A DNA stretch of 64,000 bases from Alicycliphilus denitrificans_A. GTDB lineage: Bacteria > Pseudomonadota > Gammaproteobacteria > Burkholderiales > Burkholderiaceae_C. Position numbers and translations under genes: made by a program. The notes under the pieces are model-generated. The model was not told the origin of the DNA. It searched no databases and saw only the letters and a program-made list of their open reading frames with translations. The stretch lies in assembly GCF_044792555.1 (NCBI RefSeq), contig NZ_CP126238.1, positions 1,674,001 to 1,738,000 on the forward strand. Reading direction: 5' to 3'. Positions within the stretch are counted from its first letter, which is position 1, and each line of letters opens with the position of its first letter. Of the stretch, positions 34,607 through 42,364 are shown one piece after another.

Positions 34607-34683
34607 CGGAGCGTAGCGCAGCCTGGTAGCGCATCTGCTTTGGGAGCAGAGGGTCGCGAGTTCGAATCCCGCCGCTCCGACCA
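34607..34683 (+). tRNA. tRNA-Pro (anticodon UGG)
   Basis: Acceptor stem CGGAGCG/CGCTCCG, discriminator A, encoded CCA. The anticodon stem CTGCT/AGCAG holds loop TTTGGGA with UGG as the anticodon. The T arm GCGAG-TTCGAAT-CCCGC has one mismatch or wobble. 77 nucleotides, complete. Confidence 0.95.
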
Positions 34684-34689
34684 ATGAAA

Positions 34690-34724
34690 TCAAGGCCTTG
34701 CATCATTTCGATGCAAGGCCTTTT
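34690..34724 (+). terminator. terminator of tRNA-Pro
   Basis: AAGGCCTTGCATC and GATGCAAGGCCTT form a 13-bp perfect stem around ATTTC, followed by T residues. It is 8 bp behind the tRNA. Confidence 0.9.
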
Positions 34725-34990
34725 GTCTATGCTGCGTCCAGCATCGGCGCACACCCGCGGGTGCAAGTCCTGCCGCAAGCATCACGGTGACCGAGATCAG
34801 GCTAGGCAAGCGTAGAGCGTAAATCGCGAACCGATGAACAAGAGCCGCATAGGAAACGCAGCCAGGCAGGGCGAGCAAAAATCTCTTGTGGCCAAGGCGA
34901 GGTGGCGTAGATGGGAAGGAAAGTGTGCGAGCTTTGCCTGGGAGGTATCGCCTTGTGCCTGAAAGGGCGACGGTCGAAATTTCGCCGGGT
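34725..34990 (+). mobile_element. relic resembling a group II intron 5' domain, copy 2
   Basis: Directly after the terminator T-run, an inverted repeat (ATGCTG-CGTC-CAGCAT) is followed by GCGGG-TGCAAGT-CCTGC, then TCACGGTGA, in the same order as behind tRNA-Ser. This copy continues with GATGAACAAGAGCCGCATAG and a long stretch of paired-looking sequence typical of intron domain I. No intron-encoded protein or domain V is seen. The open frames here are not protein-like. Confidence 0.45.
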
Positions 34991-35060
34991 GGTATGACAA
35001 GGGCGCCCCAGATATTCGAGGCTCCCTATGCGGATCTGGTGCGCATCATCGGAGGTCTGT

Positions 35061-35846
35061 GTGAGGGTATCCAACTTTGGCGCGAGCGGGCGTGGCGCCG
35101 CAGCAAGGTATGACTTGGTGGACGCGCTGCGCGGCCTGGCCATGGTGTGGATGACGGTCTTTCACTTCTGCTTCGACCTCAGTCACTTCGGCTATTGGTC
35201 GCAGGACTTTCGCGCCGATCCTTTCTGGACGGTGCAGCGCACCTCGATCGTGAGCCTGTTTCTGCTATGTGCCGGCCTAGGCCAGGCGGTGGCCTGGCAC
35301 AGGGGGCTTGCGTGGCCGCGCTTTTGGCGGCGCTGGGGGCAGATTGTGGGCTGTGCGTTGTTGGTTACGGCCGGCTCTTATCTCATGTTTCCGCGCAGTT
35401 TCATCTACTTTGGCGTGTTGCATGGCATGGCGCTGATGCTGCTAGTCGCACGGCTGACGGGAGGCTGGGGGCGTTGGTTGTGGCTTGCTGGCCTGCTGGC
35501 CATTGCCTCGCCCTGGCTGGCAGCGTTGGCGTTCGAAGGACCGTTGGCTGCGCTGGCTGCAGAGTTCAATGGTCGAGCGCTGAACTGGATTGGGTGGGTG
35601 ACGCAAAAACCCTTTACCGAGGACTATGTGCCCTTGTTTCCCTGGCTCGGGGTGATGTGGTGGGGTATGGCCTTCGGGCAGTGGCTGCTCGCCCGTGGTG
35701 AGTACTGGTTTTCCAGGCCGTTACCGCGTGGCGCGGCGCCTTTGGTTGCCTTGGGGCGTTACAGCCTCAGCTACTACATGCTGCACCAGCCGGTCATGAT
35801 GGGGGCATTGATGCTTTTGGGTTGGCTCACCCCATCGGTGGCATAG
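35061..35846 (+). CDS. DUF1624-type membrane acyltransferase (heparan-alpha-glucosaminide N-acetyltransferase-like)
   Basis: 261 residues from a GTG with GGAGG 5 bases upstream. The N-terminal motif YDLVDALRGLAMVWMTVFHFCFDLSHFG contains the membrane His/Asp pattern of DUF1624/YeiB-like acyltransferases. About seven membrane segments follow, ending with LGRYSLSYYMLHQPVMMGALMLLGW. Such proteins transfer acyl groups across or at the membrane to sugars or other acceptors; the substrate is unknown. It starts directly after the intron-like relic. Confidence 0.83.
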   Translation: MRVSNFGASGRGAAARYDLVDALRGLAMVWMTVFHFCFDLSHFGYWSQDFRADPFWTVQRTSIVSLFLLCAGLGQAVAWHRGLAWPRFWRRWGQIVGCALLVTAGSYLMFPRSFIYFGVLHGMALMLLVARLTGGWGRWLWLAGLLAIASPWLAALAFEGPLAALAAEFNGRALNWIGWVTQKPFTEDYVPLFPWLGVMWWGMAFGQWLLARGEYWFSRPLPRGAAPLVALGRYSLSYYMLHQPVMMGALMLLGWLTPSVA

Positions 35847-35932
35847 AGGGCTGCAACGCCGCCTGTGCCTGGCATCACATACCGGGACGCCAAGGCCCTC
35901 TTGGGCACCGTCACTGCCACCGTTGCTATGAG

Positions 35933-35962
35933 AAAGAGCCAGTCTGAGGCGGCTGGCTCTTT
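35933..35962 (+). terminator. terminator after the acyltransferase gene
   Basis: AAAGAGCCAG and CTGGCTCTTT form a 10-bp perfect stem with a 10-base loop, about 87 bp after the stop. It has a short T-run and could act in both directions. Confidence 0.7.
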
Positions 35963-36266
35963 GGGTTGAAATTCCGCATGGCGGAAACCTGGAGCAATGG
36001 ACCCTTGGCTGGGTCAGGGAATGCGCCTACAGGCGGGATGGAGCGCGCTTACGGTCGCGTTCGTCTTCGGGCCAAGCAGTGAGCATTGTGGTCATGGTCA
36101 TAGGGAAAACTCCTTAGATGTATCCACAACGCGGTCTGAAGGAGCCGCGTTGACAGGGATTCGAAAAAAAGTGCAACCCCAGGATAGCCGTCGTTTTTGC
36201 TCTATTAATAGGAGCTTCAGGCGCTTTGTAGGAAAGCGTTTTGACCTATTTTTACCCTTGGTATCG
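35963..36266. other. 304-bp gap with a small hairpin and one short frame
   Basis: Only a 7-bp stem (AACGCGG/CCGCGTT, 36128-36151) and the 24-residue frame listed separately are visible. No clear terminator for the leftward operon was found. Confidence 0.4.
36027..36101 (-). CDS. possible 24-residue peptide or gene remnant
   Basis: ATG with AAGGAG 9 bases upstream, then MTMTTMLTAWPEDERDRKRA and a stop after SRL. The strong ribosome site suggests either a real small peptide downstream of the MBL gene or the broken start of a lost gene. No family recognised. Confidence 0.3.
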   Translation of the reverse strand: MTMTTMLTAWPEDERDRKRAPSRL

Positions 36267-37385
36267 CTACGCCAGCAGTGGCAGCACGATGCCGGCCTCA
36301 CCGTGTGGGGGATAGCGCGTCGCATAGGTGGCATGCGCAGTGCGCGAGTCCGCTTCCCAGCGTTCATTGAACGGACTACGGTAGTTGAACCACAGGGTCG
36401 GCTTGCGCCGCGCGCCGCGGATCACGGCCTCTACGGCCTGGGCGTCCGGGTGCTTGAACTTGTCGCCGTTGCTGCTGAACAGGAAATGCTCGGCATCGAC
36501 GAGTTGCATGAACTCCGGCGTCAGGTTGTTGCGGCTGCCGTGATGCGCCATCTTGACCGCGTCCACGCGCAGCCTGTCCTGGCCGGGGGCGAGCAGGCGG
36601 CGAATGGACGCGCACACGGTTTTCATGTGGGCATCGGCCAGGAACAGGCAGGACTTGCCGGCGTACTCGGCCAGGAAGGCGATGCTGCTGCCGTTGGCCG
36701 CGGATGCGTCCGTTCCTTTGAGCTGGGCGCGCAGCTGGGCCGTCAGGTCTTCTGGGCCCAGCGTCAGTTCGGCGCCCGGGTGGAATTTTGTTTCATCGAC
36801 GAGCTGCACCCATGCGGCGTCCAGATCCCCGGGGTCAAGCTCCCACTGTGCGACGTCCTTGCGCCATTGCCTGCCCATCGTGGCCAGCTTGGCCTTGTCG
36901 GGCGACAGCAGCGTGAGCACCATGCCGCGGTCGTCCGGCAGCGCCACGCGCGGCAGCGCTCCCTTGCCCGGAACGACGACCGCCTTGCCGCCGAATGCGT
37001 GGTTCCACTCGTCATAGGCGCGGCGGTGGATGAGGGCGCTCAGAAACTCTCCTTCACGCCCGCCCAGGTCGGTCTGCGCCGCTATCTGCCGGTAGCCGTT
37101 GAACCAGATGTCCATGGGCTCGATGGGCCACTTCGCGCGAGGCAGTGCCAGCAGGCGGACAATGCCCTCGATGTGATCCGTGTCCACATGAGTGATCACC
37201 AGTAACTCGACGCGCTGATCGCCCGCGGGGAGCCTGTCCAGACGCGCCGAAAACTCCGGCCAGGCGTGCAGCGGTCCGCCGTCGATCAGGATGCGCCGCG
37301 TGCGACCGGCATCACCAAATTCGATCCACAGCGCGTCACCATGCCTGGCCGGCAGCATTTCGACCGTGAAAAATGGGTGGGCCAT
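36267..37385 (-). CDS. ComEC-type metallo-beta-lactamase-fold hydrolase, third gene of patatin-CHAT operon
   Basis: 372 residues. The metal-binding motif THVDTDHIEG (HxDxDH) is near residue 64, FLADAH later, and AHHGSRNN near residue 267, the signature of the ComEC/Rec2 C-terminal MBL branch. It has no membrane segments, so it is a soluble member. GAGGAG precedes the ATG, 17 bp after the CHAT gene. Such MBL proteins are predicted nucleases or phosphodiesterases and recur in bacterial conflict operons. A nuclease or signal-degrading role is inferred. Confidence 0.85.
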   Translation of the reverse strand: MAHPFFTVEMLPARHGDALWIEFGDAGRTRRILIDGGPLHAWPEFSARLDRLPAGDQRVELLVITHVDTDHIEGIVRLLALPRAKWPIEPMDIWFNGYRQIAAQTDLGGREGEFLSALIHRRAYDEWNHAFGGKAVVVPGKGALPRVALPDDRGMVLTLLSPDKAKLATMGRQWRKDVAQWELDPGDLDAAWVQLVDETKFHPGAELTLGPEDLTAQLRAQLKGTDASAANGSSIAFLAEYAGKSCLFLADAHMKTVCASIRRLLAPGQDRLRVDAVKMAHHGSRNNLTPEFMQLVDAEHFLFSSNGDKFKHPDAQAVEAVIRGARRKPTLWFNYRSPFNERWEADSRTAHATYATRYPPHGEAGIVLPLLA

Positions 37386-37402
37386 CGTCTTCTACTCCTC
37401 TG

Positions 37403-40303
37403 CTAGCGCACGAGCCGCCAGTCGGCGTCGCCATAGGCGACGACGCACAGCGGCATCAGCAGGCCTTCGAGCAGCGCCCGCTGCTTGAGTGCGCGCATCG
37501 CCTCGCCCAGCCGCTGCGGCGCAGCCCCGTTGGGCAGCAGCTCCTGTGCCAGCAGCACGCCCACGCGCGCTGCGTGCTCGCCGAACACGGTGGCGATGGT
37601 GCCGATCACCACGGCTGCGCCGCGGTCGCGGAACACCGCGACATGTTCGGCGTATTCATTGGCGGTGCCGGCGGTATCGCAGCCCAGCAGGGCGACCAGT
37701 GGGCGCGCGGGCTCGTTGGCTGGATGCACATGCGCCTTCTTCACCTGGATCGTGCCTATGGTCGTGCCGCCGATCTCCAGCGTGACGTTGGCTCCCGTGC
37801 CGTCGGTGTGCGGCAGTGCCAGCAGGAAATGCGGTTTGGCCTGCGCGACCATCGTCGCCCAGTCGCCCCAGGTCGTTGCCGTCACCGGTGCTGCGCCAAG
37901 TTTTTCCTTCAGGGTGGTGGTCACCGTATCCTGTGCGGCGCCGGGCACCCGCTTGCTGCTGGCGAACAGGGCCGTGCCGCCAAGCGGCAGGTCTGCGCTG
38001 TCCCGCCCCGGCTCCGATTGCAGGAAGAATTCTCGCCCCGGGGCCGCGAGCTCGGGTGTCACCTGGTGGCGCTCGATCACCTTGCGCAGGCCCCAGAAGC
38101 CGAGCGGGCACACGCGCCTGGCATCGCCGCCGCTGCATTGCTGCGGGCAGCTGCCTTGGGTGAGTGCGTCGCGCCAGTGTGCGCAGACGGCCGCGTCGTC
38201 GTCCGGCACCTCATGGTCGTAGATGAATTCGAACGGCACGGTTGCGTCGGTGCGCGTACTCACGATCTGGATGTATTCCTGCCGCGCCACATCGGGCCGG
38301 TTGGTCGGCCGGTCTATCTGTTGGCGTACCAGGTAAAGATCCAGCCACGCGCCTTTCTTCGCCAGGTCGACGAACAATGCCCGGCCTTTCTCACCGGCAA
38401 GCCCGTCGGCGTAGTCGGTCACCGACTTCGCCACCCTGGAGAGCGCCGTGTTGATGTCTGCCGTCACGGCAAGGCTTTTGCTCACATCTGCGATCCACGC
38501 GTGGTCTGCAGACAAGGCGACGCCGCGCGGCTCGCCCGCCTCGGTGTGGTTGGTGACGAACGCCAGGTCGAACTGGCGCCGGCCTTCCAGGTCACCCAGC
38601 CGGTGGCGCACCGGCACGAGGTCGAGCAGCACCGGCGCTGCGCCTGGGTCTTGAGGCGCATCCACGGCGACCACGCCGCCGCGCAGCGCCGCCGTCTGCA
38701 ACACGCGGCCTCGGTGCAGCACGGTGATGCGGCCATCGAATGGGCCGGTGGCCTTGGGCGTGAAGCGGAACTCGCACTCGCTGCTGGGCCCGTCGACGGG
38801 CAGGATGATGGACTTGTGCAGCGGCTCGGGCAATTGCCCGGGCTCGATAAGCCAGACGGTGAGCCGCCATTGCTGATGTCCTGGCGGCAGTGCGTTCGCC
38901 GGAAACTCGCTTGGAGTCGACTGCCACTTTTCCTCTGCTGGGCCGATGCGAACCCGCACCAGCGCTGGCTTGCCGGCCACGAAGCCGCCCGCGGCAGTGC
39001 TGAACCGGCTGCGCCGGCGCACGAAGGACTGCTGCTGCAGAAAGCGTGCGGCCCGTCGCGTGTCGGTGTCTTCCGTGGTGCGCGCATCGGCCACGGCGGC
39101 GCCCAGCGTCGCGAGCTCGGAGGCTCCTTCGCGCTCGCCCCCGAAGTGCAGCTGGCTGGTATCGAATTGCACGGTATCAGCGTCGGTATAGCCCGCTCGC
39201 ATGGTTGTTGCACGGGCGCCCGTGCGGGCCGTGAAGCGGGTGACTTGCTTCACCCAGTGGGGACTGAGTTTTTCGACGTCAATCGCAGTCCCGGCGGGCA
39301 GAGCCTGCACGCGTGCGACTAACGTATCCGCGAGCGAGCGCATACGCACAGCGGCGATGGCGTCGGTCAGCCAGGTGCTTGCCGTGCCGACCGGCTGGTG
39401 CTGCGCTGCCGCATGCAGTGCCTGGTCGAGCGGCTTGTCGTGCGAGAACTCCTCTACGAACGTATTGAGGGCGGCCCCGCTCGCTGCGGGATCCGCTTCC
39501 AGTGTCCAGAGCACGATACCGCTGGCGCTGGTGTGCTGCGCAACCGCCTGTAGTTGCGCGTCGATGGACTCGGTGCCGGCGTCGCTGGCCGAGGCAATCA
39601 GCACGAGGTTGGCCTTGCAGCGAAACGGCAGCGCCAGGAGTGCGGCGAGCAGCGTGGCCATGGTGCCGCTGTGCACGAGTACGTCGCAGTTCGCGTTGTC
39701 GCGGTCTATGTTCACATGGCGGGCCAGCCGCTCGCTCGGCCATTTGCCGAGTGCGGCGGCGATGGCGGCCTCGCCGTCGGCGGACACCGCGCCCAGGCGC
39801 AGCGGCCAATTGAGCACCAGGATCGGGTTGGGTGCCGACCATGCCATCGAGACGGCCGCCGCCGCGGGTCGTGCCTCGCCAAGCAGGCGCAGCCAGGGCA
39901 GGTGCGGCTCACCCGGCGGCGTGTTCACGATGCGCAGGCGTGGCTGCACGCCCATGATGCCTGCCACATTCACCCAAGCCTGCGCCCATGCCGCTGGATC
40001 AATGCGCACCAGCGGCAGGCGGCCGTCGGCATCCACGGTATCGGTGGGCTCCGGAAAGCGCCAGGTCACGCTCAGCGCATGTTCGCGCGCCGCCGACAAG
40101 GCGTCGCCCACGGCGTGCCGTGCTATTTCAAGCAGCGTGTCGGCGCTTGCGGCATCCGGATGGCGTTCGATCAAGCCGAGGTAGCCTTGCGAGGCAGGCG
40201 CTTTGCGTGCCGTGCCGGCCACGATTCCAAGCGCCAGCCATGCGGCGGCGAACTGCGCGTCCGAGAGCCCGGTTCCCCATTGCATCCAGTAGTCGAACTT
40301 CAT
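37403..40303 (-). CDS. CHAT-domain (caspase-like) protease protein, second gene of operon
   Basis: 966 residues from the ATG with GGAG 8 bases upstream (a TTG 6 bp earlier is possible). The C-terminal ~200 residues match the CHAT protease pattern: His832 in FLLALPHTDG and Cys875 in LVALLGCDTAGT, 43 residues apart, followed by FRDRGAAVVIGTIATVFGEHAARVGVLLAQELL. Before it lies a four-Cys insert (CAHWRDALTQGSCPQQCSGG through CPLGFWGLRKVIERH) likely to bind zinc. The middle (~470-570) looks like a beta-sandwich (RLTVWLIEPGQLPEPLHKS). The N-terminal ~350 residues are unassigned and may be a degenerate second caspase-like fold. It probably senses a trigger and cleaves a partner. Confidence 0.75.
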   Translation of the reverse strand: MKFDYWMQWGTGLSDAQFAAAWLALGIVAGTARKAPASQGYLGLIERHPDAASADTLLEIARHAVGDALSAAREHALSVTWRFPEPTDTVDADGRLPLVRIDPAAWAQAWVNVAGIMGVQPRLRIVNTPPGEPHLPWLRLLGEARPAAAAVSMAWSAPNPILVLNWPLRLGAVSADGEAAIAAALGKWPSERLARHVNIDRDNANCDVLVHSGTMATLLAALLALPFRCKANLVLIASASDAGTESIDAQLQAVAQHTSASGIVLWTLEADPAASGAALNTFVEEFSHDKPLDQALHAAAQHQPVGTASTWLTDAIAAVRMRSLADTLVARVQALPAGTAIDVEKLSPHWVKQVTRFTARTGARATTMRAGYTDADTVQFDTSQLHFGGEREGASELATLGAAVADARTTEDTDTRRAARFLQQQSFVRRRSRFSTAAGGFVAGKPALVRVRIGPAEEKWQSTPSEFPANALPPGHQQWRLTVWLIEPGQLPEPLHKSIILPVDGPSSECEFRFTPKATGPFDGRITVLHRGRVLQTAALRGGVVAVDAPQDPGAAPVLLDLVPVRHRLGDLEGRRQFDLAFVTNHTEAGEPRGVALSADHAWIADVSKSLAVTADINTALSRVAKSVTDYADGLAGEKGRALFVDLAKKGAWLDLYLVRQQIDRPTNRPDVARQEYIQIVSTRTDATVPFEFIYDHEVPDDDAAVCAHWRDALTQGSCPQQCSGGDARRVCPLGFWGLRKVIERHQVTPELAAPGREFFLQSEPGRDSADLPLGGTALFASSKRVPGAAQDTVTTTLKEKLGAAPVTATTWGDWATMVAQAKPHFLLALPHTDGTGANVTLEIGGTTIGTIQVKKAHVHPANEPARPLVALLGCDTAGTANEYAEHVAVFRDRGAAVVIGTIATVFGEHAARVGVLLAQELLPNGAAPQRLGEAMRALKQRALLEGLLMPLCVVAYGDADWRLVR

Positions 40304-40363
40304 GGCCAAGCTCCAAAAGTCTGTCTGCCCAGGTGCGCCGCTGGCGTTGCGTGCGTCACCAGC

Positions 40364-41377
40364 TCAGGGGCTGATGAGCTCGGGTGCGTAGCGGCGGATG
40401 CGTGCCTCGACCAAGGCGCCGCCATGTCGTGTGAGCACATCCATCTCTTCGGCGCTCAGCCGCGCAAGATCCGTCTTGATGGATGAGGCAAACGCGGCGT
40501 CCCCGGCCTGCGCCTGGCCCTCCTTGCTGTCGATGGAGAACCACAGCGGCCGCGGGCCGGCGAGTGCCGCGTGCCGGTGCTGCAGGCGGTCGAATTCCAG
40601 GCCGCGGATCTGCTCCATCATGATGTCCAGCGCCGCCTTCAGCACGATGGCGCCCGACTCGGTGGGCCGTTCATCGAAGGCGAAGGGCTTGCCGCCATCG
40701 CTGACGATCACGTAGTCGAGCGCATTGCGCGCGCGCAACAGGGGGTTGATGCCCATGTTGTCGTACACGCCGCCGTCCGTGAGCGTGACGTATTCGACGC
40801 TGCTGGCATGCGCGTAGGCGCTGGCGTCGAGCCGCAGCGGCGGGAATACCGGCGGAAAGGCCGACGACGCGGCCACCGCACGGCAGACCGGGAAACCGGG
40901 TGCGGCCACCACGCCCAGCTCGTGCTCGCCCATCTCGGCCGGCCCGCCGCCACCGGCAACGAAGAAGAACATGTTGCCGGTCGCCAGATTGGTGGCATTG
41001 AAGTAAATGCGCGGCCCGCTGCCGAAGGCATCCAGCGCCGCGCCCTTGAAGAGGTCTCGGTCGTAGCTTGCGGCAAGCTTGTCCAGGCGGCTTTCAAACG
41101 GATCGAGCACACCGCCGATCACCGACGACACGGCCACAGAGCGCGTGCGCAAGTACTTGTCGAGGGTGTCTAGCCTGGCAGGGTCGGCCCAATTTTTGAC
41201 GACTGCGCCGCCGGCGATGCTGCCACCGGAGACGCAGGTGAACAGGTCGATGTGGTCGAGGATGCCAAGCGCCGCAAGCCTGCGCATCACCCCCAGGTGG
41301 AACGCCGCGGCGCGAAACCCGCCGCCCGACAATGCAAGACCGATGCGCTTGGGCGTACCAGCGATCATCAAGGCCAT
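40364..41377 (-). CDS. patatin-like phospholipase, first gene of operon
   Basis: 337 residues. The oxyanion-hole motif GLALSGGGFRAAAFHLGVMR is at residues ~13-32. The nucleophile Ser lies in CVSGGS (GxSxG form with the first Gly replaced by Cys). The catalytic Asp lies in LTDGGVYDNMG. AAGGAGG precedes the ATG. Patatin-like enzymes hydrolyse phospholipids and serve as membrane-attacking effectors in several defence systems (CBASS CapV, for example). The downstream CHAT protease and MBL hydrolase suggest a regulated effector. Confidence 0.88.
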   Translation of the reverse strand: MALMIAGTPKRIGLALSGGGFRAAAFHLGVMRRLAALGILDHIDLFTCVSGGSIAGGAVVKNWADPARLDTLDKYLRTRSVAVSSVIGGVLDPFESRLDKLAASYDRDLFKGAALDAFGSGPRIYFNATNLATGNMFFFVAGGGGPAEMGEHELGVVAAPGFPVCRAVAASSAFPPVFPPLRLDASAYAHASSVEYVTLTDGGVYDNMGINPLLRARNALDYVIVSDGGKPFAFDERPTESGAIVLKAALDIMMEQIRGLEFDRLQHRHAALAGPRPLWFSIDSKEGQAQAGDAAFASSIKTDLARLSAEEMDVLTRHGGALVEARIRRYAPELISP

Positions 41378-41538
41378 GCTAGCCTCCTTAGCCGGATCAC
41401 CGGCCGGTTGGATGCGACGGGTTCATGATATTCCTCCTGACGGCGGTGGAGGACAATTATTGGGGGGCTCTGGAGCGCCTGGGCAACGGCAAATAGCCCG
41501 CCCGCAAGGCTTCTGCCAGCCCTGGGCACTCGTGTATT

Positions 41539-42360
41539 TCATGGCTTGGCGCCGGTGATCTGCGCCAGGTGATGCGCCAGCGTGGCGGCCGAAAGCTCGC
41601 CCGCGCGCACGGCCCGCAGCCGGCCCTGGGCGTCGTAGAACAGCGTGGTCGGTAGGGCCTTGTGCCCCAGCGCCTGGCCCAGCTGCGACGCAGGATCCAG
41701 CAGCACATCGGTGGCGGGCAGGCCCTGTTGGGCGGCAAAGCGCGTGACGACCTCGGGCGCCTCCCCCTGGTTGATCCACAGAAAGCGCAGCTGCGCGTGC
41801 GCCTGGCGGGCCTGCAGCAGCACCGGCATTTCGCGCCGGCAGGGCGGGCACCAGCTGGCCCACAGGTTCACCACCACGGCTTGGCCGCGCAGGTCGGGCA
41901 GGGCCAGGGAGCGGGCGTCCAGGGCCACGCCGCGCCAGGCCGGCAGGCCCGCCGGGCCGGATGGGGCCGTGGCCTGCAGCAGCGCCAGGCCCGTGAACCA
42001 CAGGGCGGCAAACGCGGCCAGGCCCGCTGCGGTCGTCTGGCGCCAGGGACTGCGCCGCAGCCACAGCGCGGCCACATAGAGCAGGGCGGTGCCCAGGCCG
42101 GCCCAGGGCTCCCAGCCCCCGTCGCGGATGTCGATCACCGACCAGGGGGCGGCGCCATATTCGCCCGCGTAGCGCAGCACGAAGGCCAGGCGCGCCGCCA
42201 GCAGCGCCAGCAGCGCCAGCCGCCAGCCATGCGGGCCGGGCGCCAGGCCCTGGCGCGCCGACAGGCGTTCGTACACCAGGCTGCCCAGCTGCCAGCCGGC
42301 CAGCAGGATCAGCATGGCCCAGGGCAGCACCAGGGGGCCGAGTTGCAGCACGCGCTCCAT
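41539..42360 (-). CDS. TlpA-family thiol-disulfide protein with N-terminal membrane domain
   Basis: 273 residues. The first ~135 residues hold four membrane segments (LPWAMLILLAGWQLGSLVY, LALLALLAARLAFVLRY and others) resembling a shortened Lgt-like region. The C-terminal thioredoxin domain has WASWCPPCRREMP with the CPPC redox site and the cis-Pro KALPTTLFYD. It should face the periplasm and reduce or isomerise disulfides. It lies 4 bp downstream of the histidine kinase gene, so it may belong to the same transcript. Confidence 0.87.
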   Translation of the reverse strand: MERVLQLGPLVLPWAMLILLAGWQLGSLVYERLSARQGLAPGPHGWRLALLALLAARLAFVLRYAGEYGAAPWSVIDIRDGGWEPWAGLGTALLYVAALWLRRSPWRQTTAAGLAAFAALWFTGLALLQATAPSGPAGLPAWRGVALDARSLALPDLRGQAVVVNLWASWCPPCRREMPVLLQARQAHAQLRFLWINQGEAPEVVTRFAAQQGLPATDVLLDPASQLGQALGHKALPTTLFYDAQGRLRAVRAGELSAATLAHHLAQITGAKP

Positions 42361-42364
42361 CGCC

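Noticed and set aside
34886..35113. 75-residue frame after tRNA-Pro
   Set aside because: It lies in structured intron-like sequence, lacks a family match and overlaps the better supported acyltransferase start.
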